Positions 9,480 through 20,104 of a stretch of DNA of 64,000 nucleotides are shown piece by piece. This stretch comes from Hemerocallis citrina (Eukaryota; Streptophyta; Magnoliopsida; Asparagales; Asphodelaceae). The translations under genes were made by a program, and so were the position numbers. The notes beneath the pieces were generated by a model. That model was not told where the DNA came from and ran no database searches. It worked only from the letters and a program-made list of their open reading frames with translations. The DNA lies in NCBI GenBank assembly GCA_017893485.1, contig CM030358.1, positions 154,200,706 to 154,264,705 of the forward strand, in the 5' to 3' direction. Numbering within the stretch: position 1 is the stretch's first letter; each line of letters begins with the position of its first letter.

Positions 9480-12400
9480 ATGCCGCCCCGCAAGGCTAGG
9501 TTAAGAGGGTCTAATCGGGTGCTCAACCCTGACCAGCAAGAAGTCCCTCCTGATCCCGCTCAGCAACAAGGACAGCTTCCTCCTACCACGGAAGAGCCAC
9601 TCCAAAGGAACCCTCCACCTCCTGATCCAAAAGGTCCTAACCCTCAGAAACAGCCTCTTCACCAAGAGAACCTCTCCATCCACAACACCTCCAGCGCCTC
9701 CATGGCCTCTCATCATCCCCGAGCCTCTGGTCGCCACAATGCCCCTCCCAAACGTCCGGAAGATGATGACCTCCGTCGTCATTTGGATGAAAAGCGGGCT
9801 CGGGGGGAAGCCTCCCGCCAGCAAGAGCGATCCCCCCGTCACCGAGAGCACAGGAGGTCCCCCATCCGAAGAGGGAGAAAGGACTCCCCCGATTATTACC
9901 GAAGAAGGCACTCTCCCGCAGGTCGGCAGCAGCCTAGGAACAATGAGGCACCCATCACCCGTGCCAAGTTCCAGCAGTTCCAAGCAATGGTACAACAGGC
10001 CCTCAACCTCCGTCAAAATCCCAATGAGCCGAGGGCCCTATCCCCTCCTCCGGTCCGAAGCCCTCGCCAACGGTCCCCCTCTCCTCGTCCTGCACCAACC
10101 AACTCCCGGCGCACCCCGAGTCCTCGTCGCTCCCGAAGTGACCGCCGCCGCAGCCCTCGCTCCCCCTCATACGAAGACGAGTCCCGTGGTCCGGCGAATT
10201 ACCGTCGGAGGGATGACATCATGGACCGCCGTCTCAACGAGGTGGAAAAGCTCCTGGGTCAGATAAACCGAGAAGAGGAACTCAGGGGGAGGACCCTACG
10301 TCCTAGCCGGCCCCCGTTCTCCCGAACCATAGTGGACGCCCCTGTACCGTTCGGTTTCAAACCTCCCCAATTCGAGAATTACACCGGCGAGACCGATCCA
10401 GTTGATCACATCGAAGGCTTTAAGACTTTAATGCTCCTCCACCAAGCTTCCGATGCCCTCCTCTGCAAAACATTCCCCGCGACACTCAAAGGTCCGGCTC
10501 GAGAATGGTACTCTCGTCTTGCCCCGGCATCGATATTCTCCTTTGAACAGTTCGAAACCCTCTTCATCACCCACTTTGTCAGCAGCCGAAGGACCGAGAA
10601 AACCAGCATTTCACTATTGCACCTCCGTCAGCAAAAGGGGGAAAAACTGAGGGACTACGTGAAGAGGTTCACAGCCGAAGCTAGAACTATTGCCTCCCTC
10701 GATCAATCGGTCGCTACTGCAGCATTCCAATCCAACATTCTCAATTCCAACCTCCGCTCCTCCCTTGCCAAGAAACCCCCACATGACTTTTCCGACCTTC
10801 TCCTTCGCACCGAAAAGTACATTCGGGCCGAAGAGACCGAGCAACCACCCAACTGGGAAGTGCCCGCCTCCGGGCTTAAAAGGAAGGGGGCAGAGGAAGA
10901 AGGAGCCAAGAAGCTCCAGAAGGATAATGCCGGCCAGCGCCGACCTCCCCCTAGATTTGAGAAGTTCACTCCCCTCAACGCTAACCTCTCGGCCATCTTC
11001 ATGGAGGTCGAAAAAGACGGGGTCTTGCCTCCGGCTCCCAAAATGAATACTCCCGCCAAGAGAAGAGATAAAGAGAAATGGTGCCGCTATCACCGGGACC
11101 ACGGGCATGACACCAACGACTGCCGTGCTCTGAGGAGCGAGATCGAAGCCCTTATCCAGAGGGGACAGCTAACGAAGTTTGTAAAAAAGGACCGAGTCGA
11201 GCTCCCTCCCCCGCCTCGGGGGGCTAACAAGCGTCCGGAAAGGGAAGAGACGCCAGACTTCGAGGAAGAGCGAGTCCTCCACCTCATCCATGGGGGTCCG
11301 ATGGGAGGCTCCTCGAACTCCTCCCGAAAAGCGTTTATCAGAGAGGTCAATTCAGTTCGAACCACGCCTCCTCCCAAGGGCCTCGGAGTGCCAGTTACCT
11401 TCTCCGACGAAGATCTCGAGGGAGTTCGTATCCCACATTGTGACGCTCTCGTCATCAGCCTCCACATGGCAAATTTCAAAGTGGAGAGGATCTTAGTTGA
11501 CAACGGCAGCTCCGTCAACATCCTATTCCTCTCCGCTTTCAAAGGCCTAAAGCTCTCCAGAGACAGACTCAAACCCGCCGGTTACACTCTCCATGGGTTC
11601 ACGGGGGTTCCGGTAACTATAGAAGGGGTGATCACCCTCGATGTAACTGCCGGACAAACCCCTACCACCAGGACGGAGCCGATGGACTTCATGGTAGTGG
11701 ATGTTCCCGCTGCCTACAATGTCATTTTGGGCAGGCCCGGCCTCGCGGCTCTGGAAGCAGTTCCCTCGGCATATCATCTGAAGATGAAGTTTCCCACCCG
11801 ATCCGGGGTCGGAGAAGTAAGGGGAAATCAGGAGCAGGCCCGAAAATGCTACATGACTTCGACCCTTGGGCCCGTCCTCTCTTTAGAGACCCTGGAGATT
11901 CCCCAAGATTCCACAAGACCGACCTCCGAGCCAGCGGACGAACTGGAGGAGGTGCTCTTCTCCGAACGAGAACCGACCCGCAAGTTCTTCGTAAGCAAGA
12001 CCCTCCCGTCCGCCCTATACTCAGATATTGTGAAATGCATCCGAGCCAATCAAGACCTCTTCGCATGGTCCGCAGCTGACATGCCCGGTATCTCCGAAGA
12101 ACTCTTAGTCCACCGCCTGAGTGTTGATCCGGGGTCCAAACCGGTTCAGCAGAAGAGGCGTAAGTTCGCTCCCGAGCGACAGCTCGCTATCAAAGAGGAG
12201 GTAGATAAATTGCTGAAGGCCCGATTCATACAGGAAGTGAACTATCCTGAATGGTTATCAAACGTAGTAATGGTGAAGAAGTCCAACGGAACTTGGAGAA
12301 TTTGCATTGATTTCACCGACCTCAACAAAGCCTGTCCTAAAGATCCCTTCCCTCTACCGAGCATCGACACTCTGATTGACGCAACCTCGGGACATGAGCT

Positions 12401-12845
12401 TCTAAGCTTCATGGACGCTTTCTCGGGTTACAATCAGATAAGGATGTTCCCGCCGGATATCCCAAAGACGTCTTTTGTGACCGACCAAGGCCTTTATTGC
12501 TACAGGGTCATGCCATTCGGCCTAAAGAACGCAGGGGCAACATACCAGCGCCTCGTCAACAAAGTTTTTCAGGCTCAGATCGGCAGAAACATGGAAGTGT
12601 ACGTCGATGACATGCTGGTGAAAAGCATCCGAGGTGTTGATCATGTGACCGACCTCCAAGAAGCATTTGATGTTTTAAGAAGGAACAATATGAGACTCAA
12701 CCCGAACAAGTGTGCGTTCGGCGTCTCATCAGGCAAGTTCCTCGGCTTTATGGTTAGCCAACGAGGAATAGAGGCGAATCCGGAGAAGATCAAGGCCATA
12801 CTGGACATGGCCCCCCTAGAAATGTCAAAGAAGTTCAGAGGTTGA
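9480..12845 (+). CDS. Tat gag-protease-reverse transcriptase (frameshifted at end)
   Basis: This open frame of 1121 codons begins 52 bases after the primer site. An arginine/proline-rich N-terminal region (to about residue 270) is followed by the gag domain (about 290-430), then a C-x2-H-x4-H-x4-C variant zinc knuckle ([14 protein letters not shown], about 540), a protease with the VDNGSS active site (about 672) and RT from about 925 to the YVDD catalytic motif (about 1040). The frame ends early at 12845: a six-base C run at 12811-12816 is one base short of the length that keeps frame with the downstream RNase H, so the last dozen codons are out of register. Fusion of gag and pol in one frame is normal for Tat. 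The host frame is GC-rich compared with the AT-rich surroundings. Confidence 0.93.
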   Translation: MPPRKARLRGSNRVLNPDQQEVPPDPAQQQGQLPPTTEEPLQRNPPPPDPKGPNPQKQPLHQENLSIHNTSSASMASHHPRASGRHNAPPKRPEDDDLRRHLDEKRARGEASRQQERSPRHREHRRSPIRRGRKDSPDYYRRRHSPAGRQQPRNNEAPITRAKFQQFQAMVQQALNLRQNPNEPRALSPPPVRSPRQRSPSPRPAPTNSRRTPSPRRSRSDRRRSPRSPSYEDESRGPANYRRRDDIMDRRLNEVEKLLGQINREEELRGRTLRPSRPPFSRTIVDAPVPFGFKPPQFENYTGETDPVDHIEGFKTLMLLHQASDALLCKTFPATLKGPAREWYSRLAPASIFSFEQFETLFITHFVSSRRTEKTSISLLHLRQQKGEKLRDYVKRFTAEARTIASLDQSVATAAFQSNILNSNLRSSLAKKPPHDFSDLLLRTEKYIRAEETEQPPNWEVPASGLKRKGAEEEGAKKLQKDNAGQRRPPPRFEKFTPLNANLSAIFMEVEKDGVLPPAPKMNTPAKRRDKEKWCRYHRDHGHDTNDCRALRSEIEALIQRGQLTKFVKKDRVELPPPPRGANKRPEREETPDFEEERVLHLIHGGPMGGSSNSSRKAFIREVNSVRTTPPPKGLGVPVTFSDEDLEGVRIPHCDALVISLHMANFKVERILVDNGSSVNILFLSAFKGLKLSRDRLKPAGYTLHGFTGVPVTIEGVITLDVTAGQTPTTRTEPMDFMVVDVPAAYNVILGRPGLAALEAVPSAYHLKMKFPTRSGVGEVRGNQEQARKCYMTSTLGPVLSLETLEIPQDSTRPTSEPADELEEVLFSEREPTRKFFVSKTLPSALYSDIVKCIRANQDLFAWSAADMPGISEELLVHRLSVDPGSKPVQQKRRKFAPERQLAIKEEVDKLLKARFIQEVNYPEWLSNVVMVKKSNGTWRICIDFTDLNKACPKDPFPLPSIDTLIDATSGHELLSFMDAFSGYNQIRMFPPDIPKTSFVTDQGLYCYRVMPFGLKNAGATYQRLVNKVFQAQIGRNMEVYVDDMLVKSIRGVDHVTDLQEAFDVLRRNNMRLNPNKCAFGVSSGKFLGFMVSQRGIEANPEKIKAILDMAPLEMSKKFRG

Positions 12846-14665
12846 CTGGCCGCCTAGCCGCCATAGGGCGCTTCCTGTCGAAGTCCGGGGAGAAGTGCCT
12901 CCCGTTCTTCAAAGCCCTCAGGGGGGCTAAAGGATTCGAGTGGGGGCAGCAGCAACAAGACTCCTTTGACCAGCTCAAAGCCTACCTCGTCAATCCACCT
13001 CTCCTTAGCAAACCAGTACCCGGCGAACCGCTCTACCTCTACCTTGCAGCTTCCGAACAGACGCTCAGTGCGGTCTTAGTTAGAGAAGAAGAAAGGGCTC
13101 AGAAGCCCATATACTACGTCAGCAAGGTGCTCCGGGATGCCGAACTCCGGTACCCGAAGATTGAGAAAATGGCGTATGCCCTGGTAATGGCCGCGAGAAA
13201 ACTTAGACCCTACTTTCAGTCCCATTCGATGGTCGTCCTTACCGACCAGCCGCTGAAACAGATTCTTCACAAACCCGAGACTTCTGGTCGCCTCATGAAG
13301 TGGTCGATCGAGCTGAGCCAGCACGATATAACTTATCAGCCTCGGACTGCAATTAAGGCACAGGCACTGGCCGAATTCATAGTTGAGACTACAATCCCCG
13401 AGTCTAGCCAAGCAGCAAAGGGACCCCCCGTCTGGACGGTCTACGTTGACGGGTCCTCTTGTAACGAAGGAAGCGGAGCAGGAGTCATCCTGGCAGGACC
13501 GGATGACTTCATCCTCCAATACTCCCTCAGGATAAATTTCAAAGCCTCGAACAACGAGGCCGAATACGAAGCACTAATAGCCGGGCTTCGAATGGCCCGA
13601 AATGCTGGGGCACATCGGCTACAGATTTTCAGCGACTCCCAGTTGATTGTTAACCAGGTCCTCGGCGAGTATGAAGCCCGCGACGATAGAATGGCTAAAT
13701 ACCTGTCCAAAGTAAAGAGCCTCATGGCGCTGTTCGACGAGGCCCTCATCCAAAGGATCCCTCGAGAAGAAAATGCTCAGGCTGACGCCCTATCCAAGTT
13801 AGCCTCCTCCTCCCTTCAAGGTCTGGAACAGACTGTTTTGATAGAAGTCCTCCTGAAGCCGAGCATAGATGACGAAGCGCCAGACTCCGTTGAAGCATTG
13901 CCCGTCCTCCTCGAAGACAACTGGATGAAACCCATTGTCGAATTCCTGAGGAACGGACTCCTCCCTGAAGATCCGAGGGAAGCACGAAGAATCAGGGCCC
14001 GAGCCGAGCGTTTTTCTTTACTCGAAGGCGTCTTATACAAACGCTCCTTCACCCAAGCGGATGGTCGACCGTATCTAAGGTGCCTCTCCCCCGAGCAAGC
14101 CGACTATGCCCTGCAAGAGCTCCATGAGGGGATCGGCGGAGCCCATTCTGGATCCAGGGCTCTAGCGCGCAAGGTATTGAACTATGGATATTACTGGCCC
14201 ACTCTCCTACGGGACGCCGAGCGACACGTTCGGCAGTGCAGCTCCTGCCAAAAGTATGCAGACATCCGACGCCTTCCACAGGCACCGCTAACCTCACTAT
14301 CGAGTCCCGTTCCCTTCGCTATGTGGGGGATGGATTTACTGGGACCATTTCCTCCAGCCCCCGGACAGCTAAAGTTCCTAGTCGTGGCAGTCGACTATTT
14401 CTCTAAGTGGATAGAAGCCGAGCCCCTGGCTACGATCACCGAACATAGGGTCGTTCAATTCTTCTGGAAAAATGTGATTTGTCGGTTCGGCGTTCCCCGA
14501 GTCATAGTCACAGATAACGGAACCCAGTTTACTGGAGCCGCCTTCCGAGCCTTGTGTGAAGACCTTTCCATACAACACGATTCTCCTCTGTCTCCCACCC
14601 CCAGTCGAATGGCCAGGCTGAGAATGCCAACCGACAGATTCTTGCGGGAATCAAGAAGAGGTTAG
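12842..14665 (+). CDS. Tat RNase H, archaeal-type RNase H and integrase N-part
   Basis: This frame continues the polyprotein after the frameshift. The first RNase H-like domain (about residues 30-190) is degenerate at its expected first acidic position ([10 protein letters not shown]). A second RNase H follows ([14 protein letters not shown], then NNEAEYEAL and FSDSQL), the extra archaeal-type domain diagnostic of Tat elements. The integrase zinc-binding region ([10 protein letters not shown] ... CSSCQ) and the first two catalytic Asp ([14 protein letters not shown]) come next. A second indel near 14578 shifts the frame, so the last 29 codons up to 14665 are not integrase. The listed start ATG is only the first in frame, not a biological start. 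Confidence 0.92.
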   Translation: MTGRLAAIGRFLSKSGEKCLPFFKALRGAKGFEWGQQQQDSFDQLKAYLVNPPLLSKPVPGEPLYLYLAASEQTLSAVLVREEERAQKPIYYVSKVLRDAELRYPKIEKMAYALVMAARKLRPYFQSHSMVVLTDQPLKQILHKPETSGRLMKWSIELSQHDITYQPRTAIKAQALAEFIVETTIPESSQAAKGPPVWTVYVDGSSCNEGSGAGVILAGPDDFILQYSLRINFKASNNEAEYEALIAGLRMARNAGAHRLQIFSDSQLIVNQVLGEYEARDDRMAKYLSKVKSLMALFDEALIQRIPREENAQADALSKLASSSLQGLEQTVLIEVLLKPSIDDEAPDSVEALPVLLEDNWMKPIVEFLRNGLLPEDPREARRIRARAERFSLLEGVLYKRSFTQADGRPYLRCLSPEQADYALQELHEGIGGAHSGSRALARKVLNYGYYWPTLLRDAERHVRQCSSCQKYADIRRLPQAPLTSLSSPVPFAMWGMDLLGPFPPAPGQLKFLVVAVDYFSKWIEAEPLATITEHRVVQFFWKNVICRFGVPRVIVTDNGTQFTGAAFRALCEDLSIQHDSPLSPTPSRMARLRMPTDRFLRESRRG

Positions 14666-15225
14666 ACAAGTGTTCCAAGGGACTATGGGTCGATCAGCTG
14701 CCGAACGTACTCTGGAATCACCGCACCACCAAGCGGACCCCAACAGGCGAGAACCCATTTAATCTCACCTATGGGGCCGAAGCCATCATCCCCCTAGAAG
14801 TCGGGATACCCTCTCCTCGCCTGATCGCTTATGAAGAAGAGCAGAATGCTAGAGAACTCAGAACAAGCCTAGATCTGATAGACGAAATCCGAGAGAGAGC
14901 TGCCATACGCCAGCAAGCTTACCGAAGAAGGATCGAGCTGGCATACAACAAAAGAGTCCGCCCAACGGACCTCAAAGAAGGGGATTTAGTCCTTCGGAAG
15001 TTGGCCATCTCATTCCCCGGGCAGAAAAGCAAGCTGGCCCCGAACTGGGAGGGACCGTACAAGATCTCGAAAGTAATCCGCCCCGGTACGTACAAGCTAG
15101 AGGACCTCGAAGGCAGAGAAATTCCCAGGACTTGGAACGCCGACCATCTTCTGAAATACCAAGAGAAGGCAACCACGTCTCTCCAAGTAACTCGAGATGT
15201 CGAACCGTTCCCTTCCTTTCTCTAG
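14578..15225 (+). CDS. Tat integrase C-terminal part (third frame)
   Basis: Starting at about the frameshift, this frame supplies the catalytic Glu ([10 protein letters not shown]), the rest of the core and the C-terminal integrase region (GDLVLRK ... GPYKISKVI ... LKYQEK), ending with a TAG at 15223-15225. Its content follows directly from the preceding integrase segment, so the three frames are one broken polyprotein. No chromodomain is present, as expected for Tat. Confidence 0.9.
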   Translation, partial: RFSSVSHPQSNGQAENANRQILAGIKKRLDKCSKGLWVDQLPNVLWNHRTTKRTPTGENPFNLTYGAEAIIPLEVGIPSPRLIAYEEEQNARELRTSLDLIDEIRERAAIRQQAYRRRIELAYNKRVRPTDLKEGDLVLRKLAISFPGQKSKLAPNWEGPYKISKVIRPGTYKLEDLEGREIPRTWNADHLLKYQEKATTSLQVTRDVEPFPSFL

Positions 15226-15373
15226 TCATAGTTTGTCCTTTTGTTCTTTCTTCTATTATTGTAATAACGGCTAGCAACTTTAGAAGCAGCCGATCATTAG
15301 TTGTTAATAAATGAAGTTCCTTCATGTTTTCGCTACTATTACATCCCTCTGCTTGTAACTCTTTAATGTCACA
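15226..15373 (+). other. Tat post-pol spacer
   Basis: This short non-coding segment lies between the pol stop codon and the first tandem array. It includes an AATAA-type stretch near 15307. Nothing else is recognised. Confidence 0.5.
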
Positions 15374-16080
15374 ATGGTTCCGGAGTCCAATACTTGGCTC
15401 GATTCTACTTCGTGAGCTCACTCCTAAGCGGGCCAGAAGTAGCTCGCCATTCGAAAATGCTCCCACAGCCGTTGAATGGTACGGAGTCCAACACTTGGTT
15501 CGACCCTACTCCGCAAGCTCGCTCCCAAGCGAGCAAGGGTAGTTCGCCATTCGAAATTGCTCCTACACCCCTTAAACCGACAATGGTTCCGGAGTCCAAC
15601 ACTTGGCTCGATTCTACTTCGCAAGCTCGCTCCTAAGCGGGCCAGAAGTAGCTCGCCATTCGAAAATGCTCCCACAGCCGTTGAATGGTACGGAATCCAA
15701 CACTTGGTTCGACCCTACTCCGCAAGCTCGCTCCCAAGCGAGCTAGGGTAGCTCGCCATTCGAAATTGCTCCTACACCCCTTAAACCGACAATGGTTCCG
15801 GAGTCCAACACTTGGCTCGATTCTACTTCGCAAGCTCGCTCCTAAGCGGGCCAGAAGTAGCTCGCCATTCGAAAATGCTCCCACAGCCGTTGAATGGTAC
15901 GGAGTCCAACACTTGGTTCGACCCTACTCCGCAAGCTCGCTCCCAAGCGAGCTAGGGCAGTTCGCCATTCGAAATTGCTCCTACACCGCTTAAACTGACG
16001 ATGGTTCCGGAGTCCAACACTTGGTTCGACTCTACTCCGCAAGTTCGCTCCTAAACGAGCTAGCTATAGCTCACCGTCCT
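15374..16080. repeat. 209-bp tandem array in the Tat 3' region
   Basis: Three full units begin at 15374, 15583 and 15792 (exact 209-bp spacing), and a partial fourth begins at 16001. Each unit is itself two diverged half-units of about 104 bp (ATGGTTCCGGAGTCCAA and ATGGTACGGAGTCCAA starts). One half-unit contains a perfect inverted repeat, AGCTCGCT-CCCA-AGCGAGCT. Open frames on both strands through the array have the repeat's periodicity and are not genes. Confidence 0.92.
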
Positions 16081-16411
16081 AAAACGCTCCGACGACGCTA
16101 ACCTGATCAACCCAGTGTACAACTTGACTTGACATTACTTTGCGATTTCACCCATGATCGACCTAAAAGAAGCTCGCCATTCGGAGTTCGACAGTTTAGA
16201 AGTCACGCCATGACAGACAACATTCACATGAAAAAAACACGCAAGTTCGGCAATAACGCATTTATTGATGAAACAGGTGTGATACAAAGGCGAACACAAA
16301 CGGGAGCACGACTCAACAAAGGAAATTTACAATACCGACTCGTCACACTTAACGAAAAGCAAAAAAAAAAAAAAAAAAAAAGGGAGCAAAGAACTCGCGG
16401 AACCGACCACT

Positions 16412-17323
16412 TCAGCGCATCTTCGGAGCTGGAGCATTCCGCTTCAAGGACACTCGAGAGTGACGACGCTTGTCCCCGGAGCGCGACCCCAAGCCGGCAA
16501 ACTGGGACGTATCCTCGGCACCACTCCTGGCAGCTACGCCGACGGACGCCCCGCTCGAGGAGATTGCCACCGAGCTCTGTGCGTCCCCCGGGCTTGGTTG
16601 GCCGATCCGCTGACGGGTCGCCATCTCATAGAAAGTAATGCCCCGCTCACTCTCAGCGCGAGTGCATGACGTGCTTCGAACGTTGATCGGCCCTGAATGT
16701 GGCTTCAGACGAGCCACTTCCGCCTCCAACTCTGAGATCCTGTCCCGCAACGAGTCGTCTTTAACGTCGACTTCGAAACGTGGGGGTATCGCGGAGTCCG
16801 GCACTCCAGATCGACTAGCGACGAGGCGCCGAAGGTGGGTGACTTCGATGCTTTTATCCACCGTCGCCCTCTTGAGCGCTTCGACTTCGGCAGTCAACTC
16901 GACTCGTTCAGTCGTCAACTTGGCCACCTCGGCCGTCAGCCCCTCGCCCTCACTCCGGAGCTTCGCCTCTACGGACTGCAGATGCTGTATCTCGAAAAGC
17001 AACTCGTCCTTCTCCGCTATTATTTTGGACAAATTATGACGAATGCACTGAACTCGAATCTCATTACTGAAATCAGTTGGCAAATGTTCACCTTCGGGTA
17101 TGAGCTCGGCGATTCTGCTTTCCAAACGACGAATCTCGATGTCTCGCCGTCCAAGGACGAGCTGGAGATGCCTCCTCTCGCTTTCAGCTCGGCGCAATCC
17201 GAGCTCGACCTCGTAAAGTTTCTCTCTACACCTAGCCAGGCACAGCCTCGTCGCCCCTAGGCCGGCCTCGGCTGGAACTCCCTCGTCCGGGCGAGCAGGC
17301 TCGACGTCTTGGGCGATCACCAT
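16412..17323 (-). CDS. Coiled-coil protein, possible second antisense ORF of Tat
   Basis: This is a 303-codon frame on the strand opposite to pol. It is open upstream of the chosen Met as far as 17497, but a good 3' splice site (TTCCTTTGCAG) lies just before MVIAQDVEP, so that Met is the likely first coding one and the upstream part probably intron. Residues about 30-230 are heptad-rich and strongly coiled-coil-like (for example ELTAEVEALKR and RISELEAEVARLK); the C-terminus is Ser/Ala-rich and basic. I do not recognise a family. It lies downstream of the Transposase_28-type antisense gene on the same strand and could be a separate transcript or an alternative 3' exon. Confidence 0.55.
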   Translation of the reverse strand: MVIAQDVEPARPDEGVPAEAGLGATRLCLARCREKLYEVELGLRRAESERRHLQLVLGRRDIEIRRLESRIAELIPEGEHLPTDFSNEIRVQCIRHNLSKIIAEKDELLFEIQHLQSVEAKLRSEGEGLTAEVAKLTTERVELTAEVEALKRATVDKSIEVTHLRRLVASRSGVPDSAIPPRFEVDVKDDSLRDRISELEAEVARLKPHSGPINVRSTSCTRAESERGITFYEMATRQRIGQPSPGDAQSSVAISSSGASVGVAARSGAEDTSQFAGLGSRSGDKRRHSRVSLKRNAPAPKMR

Positions 17324-17604
17324 AAGCTGCAAAGGAATCGAAGTAATCAGCAAAAACATTGAGCGTGGCCGAAGCACCGCACTTGGAATAATTTTCATCT
17401 CTAAAAACAAGGATTGACAGTTCGGCAAAAGAGGGGGCACAAGACAAAAACTTCCGAGCACCGACACTTGTAAAAATTTTCCTTTCATTAACATCAAAAG
17501 AAGCGGTGGCCAGTCCGCTATTAGGCGTTACAAAGTTCGAAAGGAAAAACAAAAAAAAAGTGGGGGAGCAGAAACAATCAAAAACAACAAAACGAAAGGC
17601 GGAT

Positions 17605-19720
17605 TCAGGGCCCGACCTCTTTCCCCGGGCGACGAGGCGGAGTAGGCGTCGACTTCCCCGAAGGAGACGCCGCCGCCAACGGAGTGGTCGTGGAGCTCGG
17701 GACCTCGCCAGTAACCCCGGCATCGGCATCAGCGTCGCCCTCCTCCTCCTCTTCCTCTTCCCCTTCGGACTCGGGGTCGAAGCCCTCTACGTGTCCGGGG
17801 AAGAGTCGCCATCCCGAGACGTCCACCCCGGGGTATGCCTCTCGCACCCGGTCGAGGGCAGTGGCGAAAGCCTTCGCCATGTTCTGTGCGAGGTACCCCT
17901 GGGCCTTCTTCAAGGTGGCGTCCTCCACCTCCTTCACAGCCGCCGCCTGCTTCGCCTCGGCCTCGACCAACTGATTGGCCGACCCCTCCTTCTCCCGACG
18001 CAGCTCGTCCTCCAGCCTCTTCACTTCGGCCTCGAGGTGCTGGATCCTCGCAGACCGACCTTCATGCTCGACTCGGAGCTTGTCGAGCTGGTTCGACATC
18101 CGAGCCTTCTCGTTCCGAGCCTGGTCGGACTCTTGCTTCAGCTCCTTCTCGAGGGCGGTCAGCCTTTCGGTGAGGTGACCGAAGTGGACGACGATCTGCA
18201 AGGGAAAGAGGAAGAGCTCAGAGAGTTAGAAAAATTTTGTGATTCAAGATGAAACGAATGAAGGGAACTCGGAACTTACCGATACCGCCGAACGAGCGAT
18301 CTCGATCACGTCGTCGCCTTGCCTCCCCGCGTCCATGGCGGCGCGGTCCTTCGGGGTGGCGAGATGCTTGACGGCCTGCATACTCGCCAACGAGTTCCCG
18401 AGGAACCCATCGTGCCTCCGGACCTGCCAGTCCGGAATGTGAATCCGCTTGTGCTCCTCCGTCAGGAGCTCCTCGCCCGCTACGGTCAGCGGCGGGGTCG
18501 GCATGGCGAGCGCGGCGGCAATGGGGAAATCCCCCACAGGAGCAGCAGCCGAAGGCCCCGCCACGGTGACGACCGGGTCGTCAGCAACCTCCACCACCTG
18601 GTCGGGGGCCGCAATCCTCGGCACCTTCGAGCTCGAGGGCAGCTTCGACGCAACCCTCTTGCGCTTCCTCGGCGCCTTACTGGCGAGCCCCGCCCTGAGC
18701 GCCAACACCGCCTCGTAGTCCATAGATTCTGCATCAAGAACAAAAAATGATTAGCACAAAAGAAGAACAAGGCAGCAAGTACGGAAAAAAGAACTTGGCG
18801 AAAAGCCGCGTACTAGGATCTACGCGGCCGAGCCCTCCCCTGTAAAGAACGTCTTCCATCAAATCCTTCCAGTCGTACTTCGGCCGGTCGAGAAGGATCC
18901 GGACCGCCTCTTCTTCTTCTACTGAGAGCCTCGGCAGCGCCGTCGCCCTCTTGGTCACCCCTTCTGCCCAATTGGTGGGGATCGGCCAGGCCTCTCGACT
19001 CCGCACGACAACCCACTTCTCTCGCCAGTGCTTGATAGAGTCTGGGCAAACGACGAGCCTGCCGCCGTGCCTCGGAGTCAGATAATACCGGTACTCCGAC
19101 TTGTTCCCTTGGTGGAGCCGGTATATCGTCCGAAGCACGTTCAGCTGCGGTTCGATCCCCGCGGCCTGGCAATGGAGAACGAAGCCATTAATCACTCGCC
19201 ACACGTTCGGCATGAGCTGAATAGGGCAGACCCCGTACCAGCTCACCACGGTAATTGCGAACGCGTGGAGAGGTAGCCGGGCACCGGCGATAAAGGCATC
19301 AACCGGCCAGCAACACATGGTCACTGGCAGCGGCGAATTGGCCCTAACCCCGGGGCCCGGCAGCATGATTTCGTACTCCTCCGGGATGAAAAAAGCGTCC
19401 CGGATCGCCACCAACTCCTCCTCGCGCAGGATCGACGCCGCATCGTCCGCCTCCGTCGTCTCCCTCGCTTCATTCTCCTCGAAGGTCCTCTCCCTCCCAT
19501 GGACGATTCGCTCGGCCTGGTCCTTCGGGAGCTCCCGGACCCTGTGTAGTCCTGTCAGCGGACCCGGCAGCTGTCCGAACTCTCCCATCCTCTTCGGATC
19601 CTCGACAATCGAATCCTTGCCGAACACCTTGCCCTTGGTTGGAGTCGGAGTCGAGGCTTCGGCGCCTATAGGGGAGGACTCGGACCCAGAGACTTCATCT
19701 GAGACAGAAGCTACAGACAT
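17605..19720 (-). CDS. Intact antisense gene of Tat, Transposase_28-like
   Basis: A three-exon gene on the strand opposite to gag-pol: exon 1 19720-18814, exon 2 18728-18280, exon 3 18195-17605. Both introns are GT-AG and short (85 and 84 bp), and the spliced frame is exactly 649 codons (648 residues plus stop). Residues about 110-200 (FIPEEYEIMLPGPG ... SWYGVCPIQLMPNVWRV) match the domain called putative gypsy-type transposon (Transposase_28) that is found in plant Tat antisense ORFs. Exon 2 has a basic PRKRKR cluster, a possible nuclear signal. Exon 3 is a long coiled coil (about 453-560) followed by an acidic EEEEEEE stretch and a Ser/Pro/Thr-rich tail. Function in the family is unknown. 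It has no frameshift or stop, unlike the sense pol, and has its own TATA box. Confidence 0.8.
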
Positions 19721-19861
19721 AGTTTATAAATTACCTCGAGAGAAAGAGCTGCCGAAAAACTTCGCCTGAGCTAACACCGGTTGCCGGAAAAGCTCGCCTG
19801 AAACACTAGAGAACGCCTGAACAAATGAGAGGAGAAGTGAGAAATGAGAGGGGGGGTGAGG

Positions 19862-19868
19862 ATTTATA
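19862..19868 (-). promoter_or_regulatory. TATA box of the antisense gene
   Basis: The - strand reads CTATAAATCC about 140 bases upstream of the antisense start codon, in otherwise G/C-rich DNA. This placement gives a 5' leader of roughly 110 bases. It lies between the hairpin array and the gene. Confidence 0.6.
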
Positions 19869-20104
19869 GAAGGGGGGCACTCCCCACGAGGCTAATGGGC
19901 TTGTACGACCGGCCCATCTAAACCAAGCGGCGGAGCGATCCCAATCGTCACCTCGTTAACCGCAGCGAATCATGAGATGCATTTAATGCTATCCCATCTG
20001 ATGGAACCCCAGAGGTCACAGCATTTAATGGGCGTCCCATCTGTCAGGGTTGTCAGAATTGTCAGAGTTGTCAGACGTTCAAATGGCGCACGGAAAAGAC
20101 AAAC

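Noticed and set aside
9501..11572. Several 100-170-codon frames opposite or overlapping Tat gag
   Set aside because: Shadows produced by the GC-rich gag codons; no domain, and the gag frame explains the sequence.
15394..15993. Open frames on both strands across the 209-bp array
   Set aside because: They repeat with the array and have no domain; frames in opposite strands are equally open.
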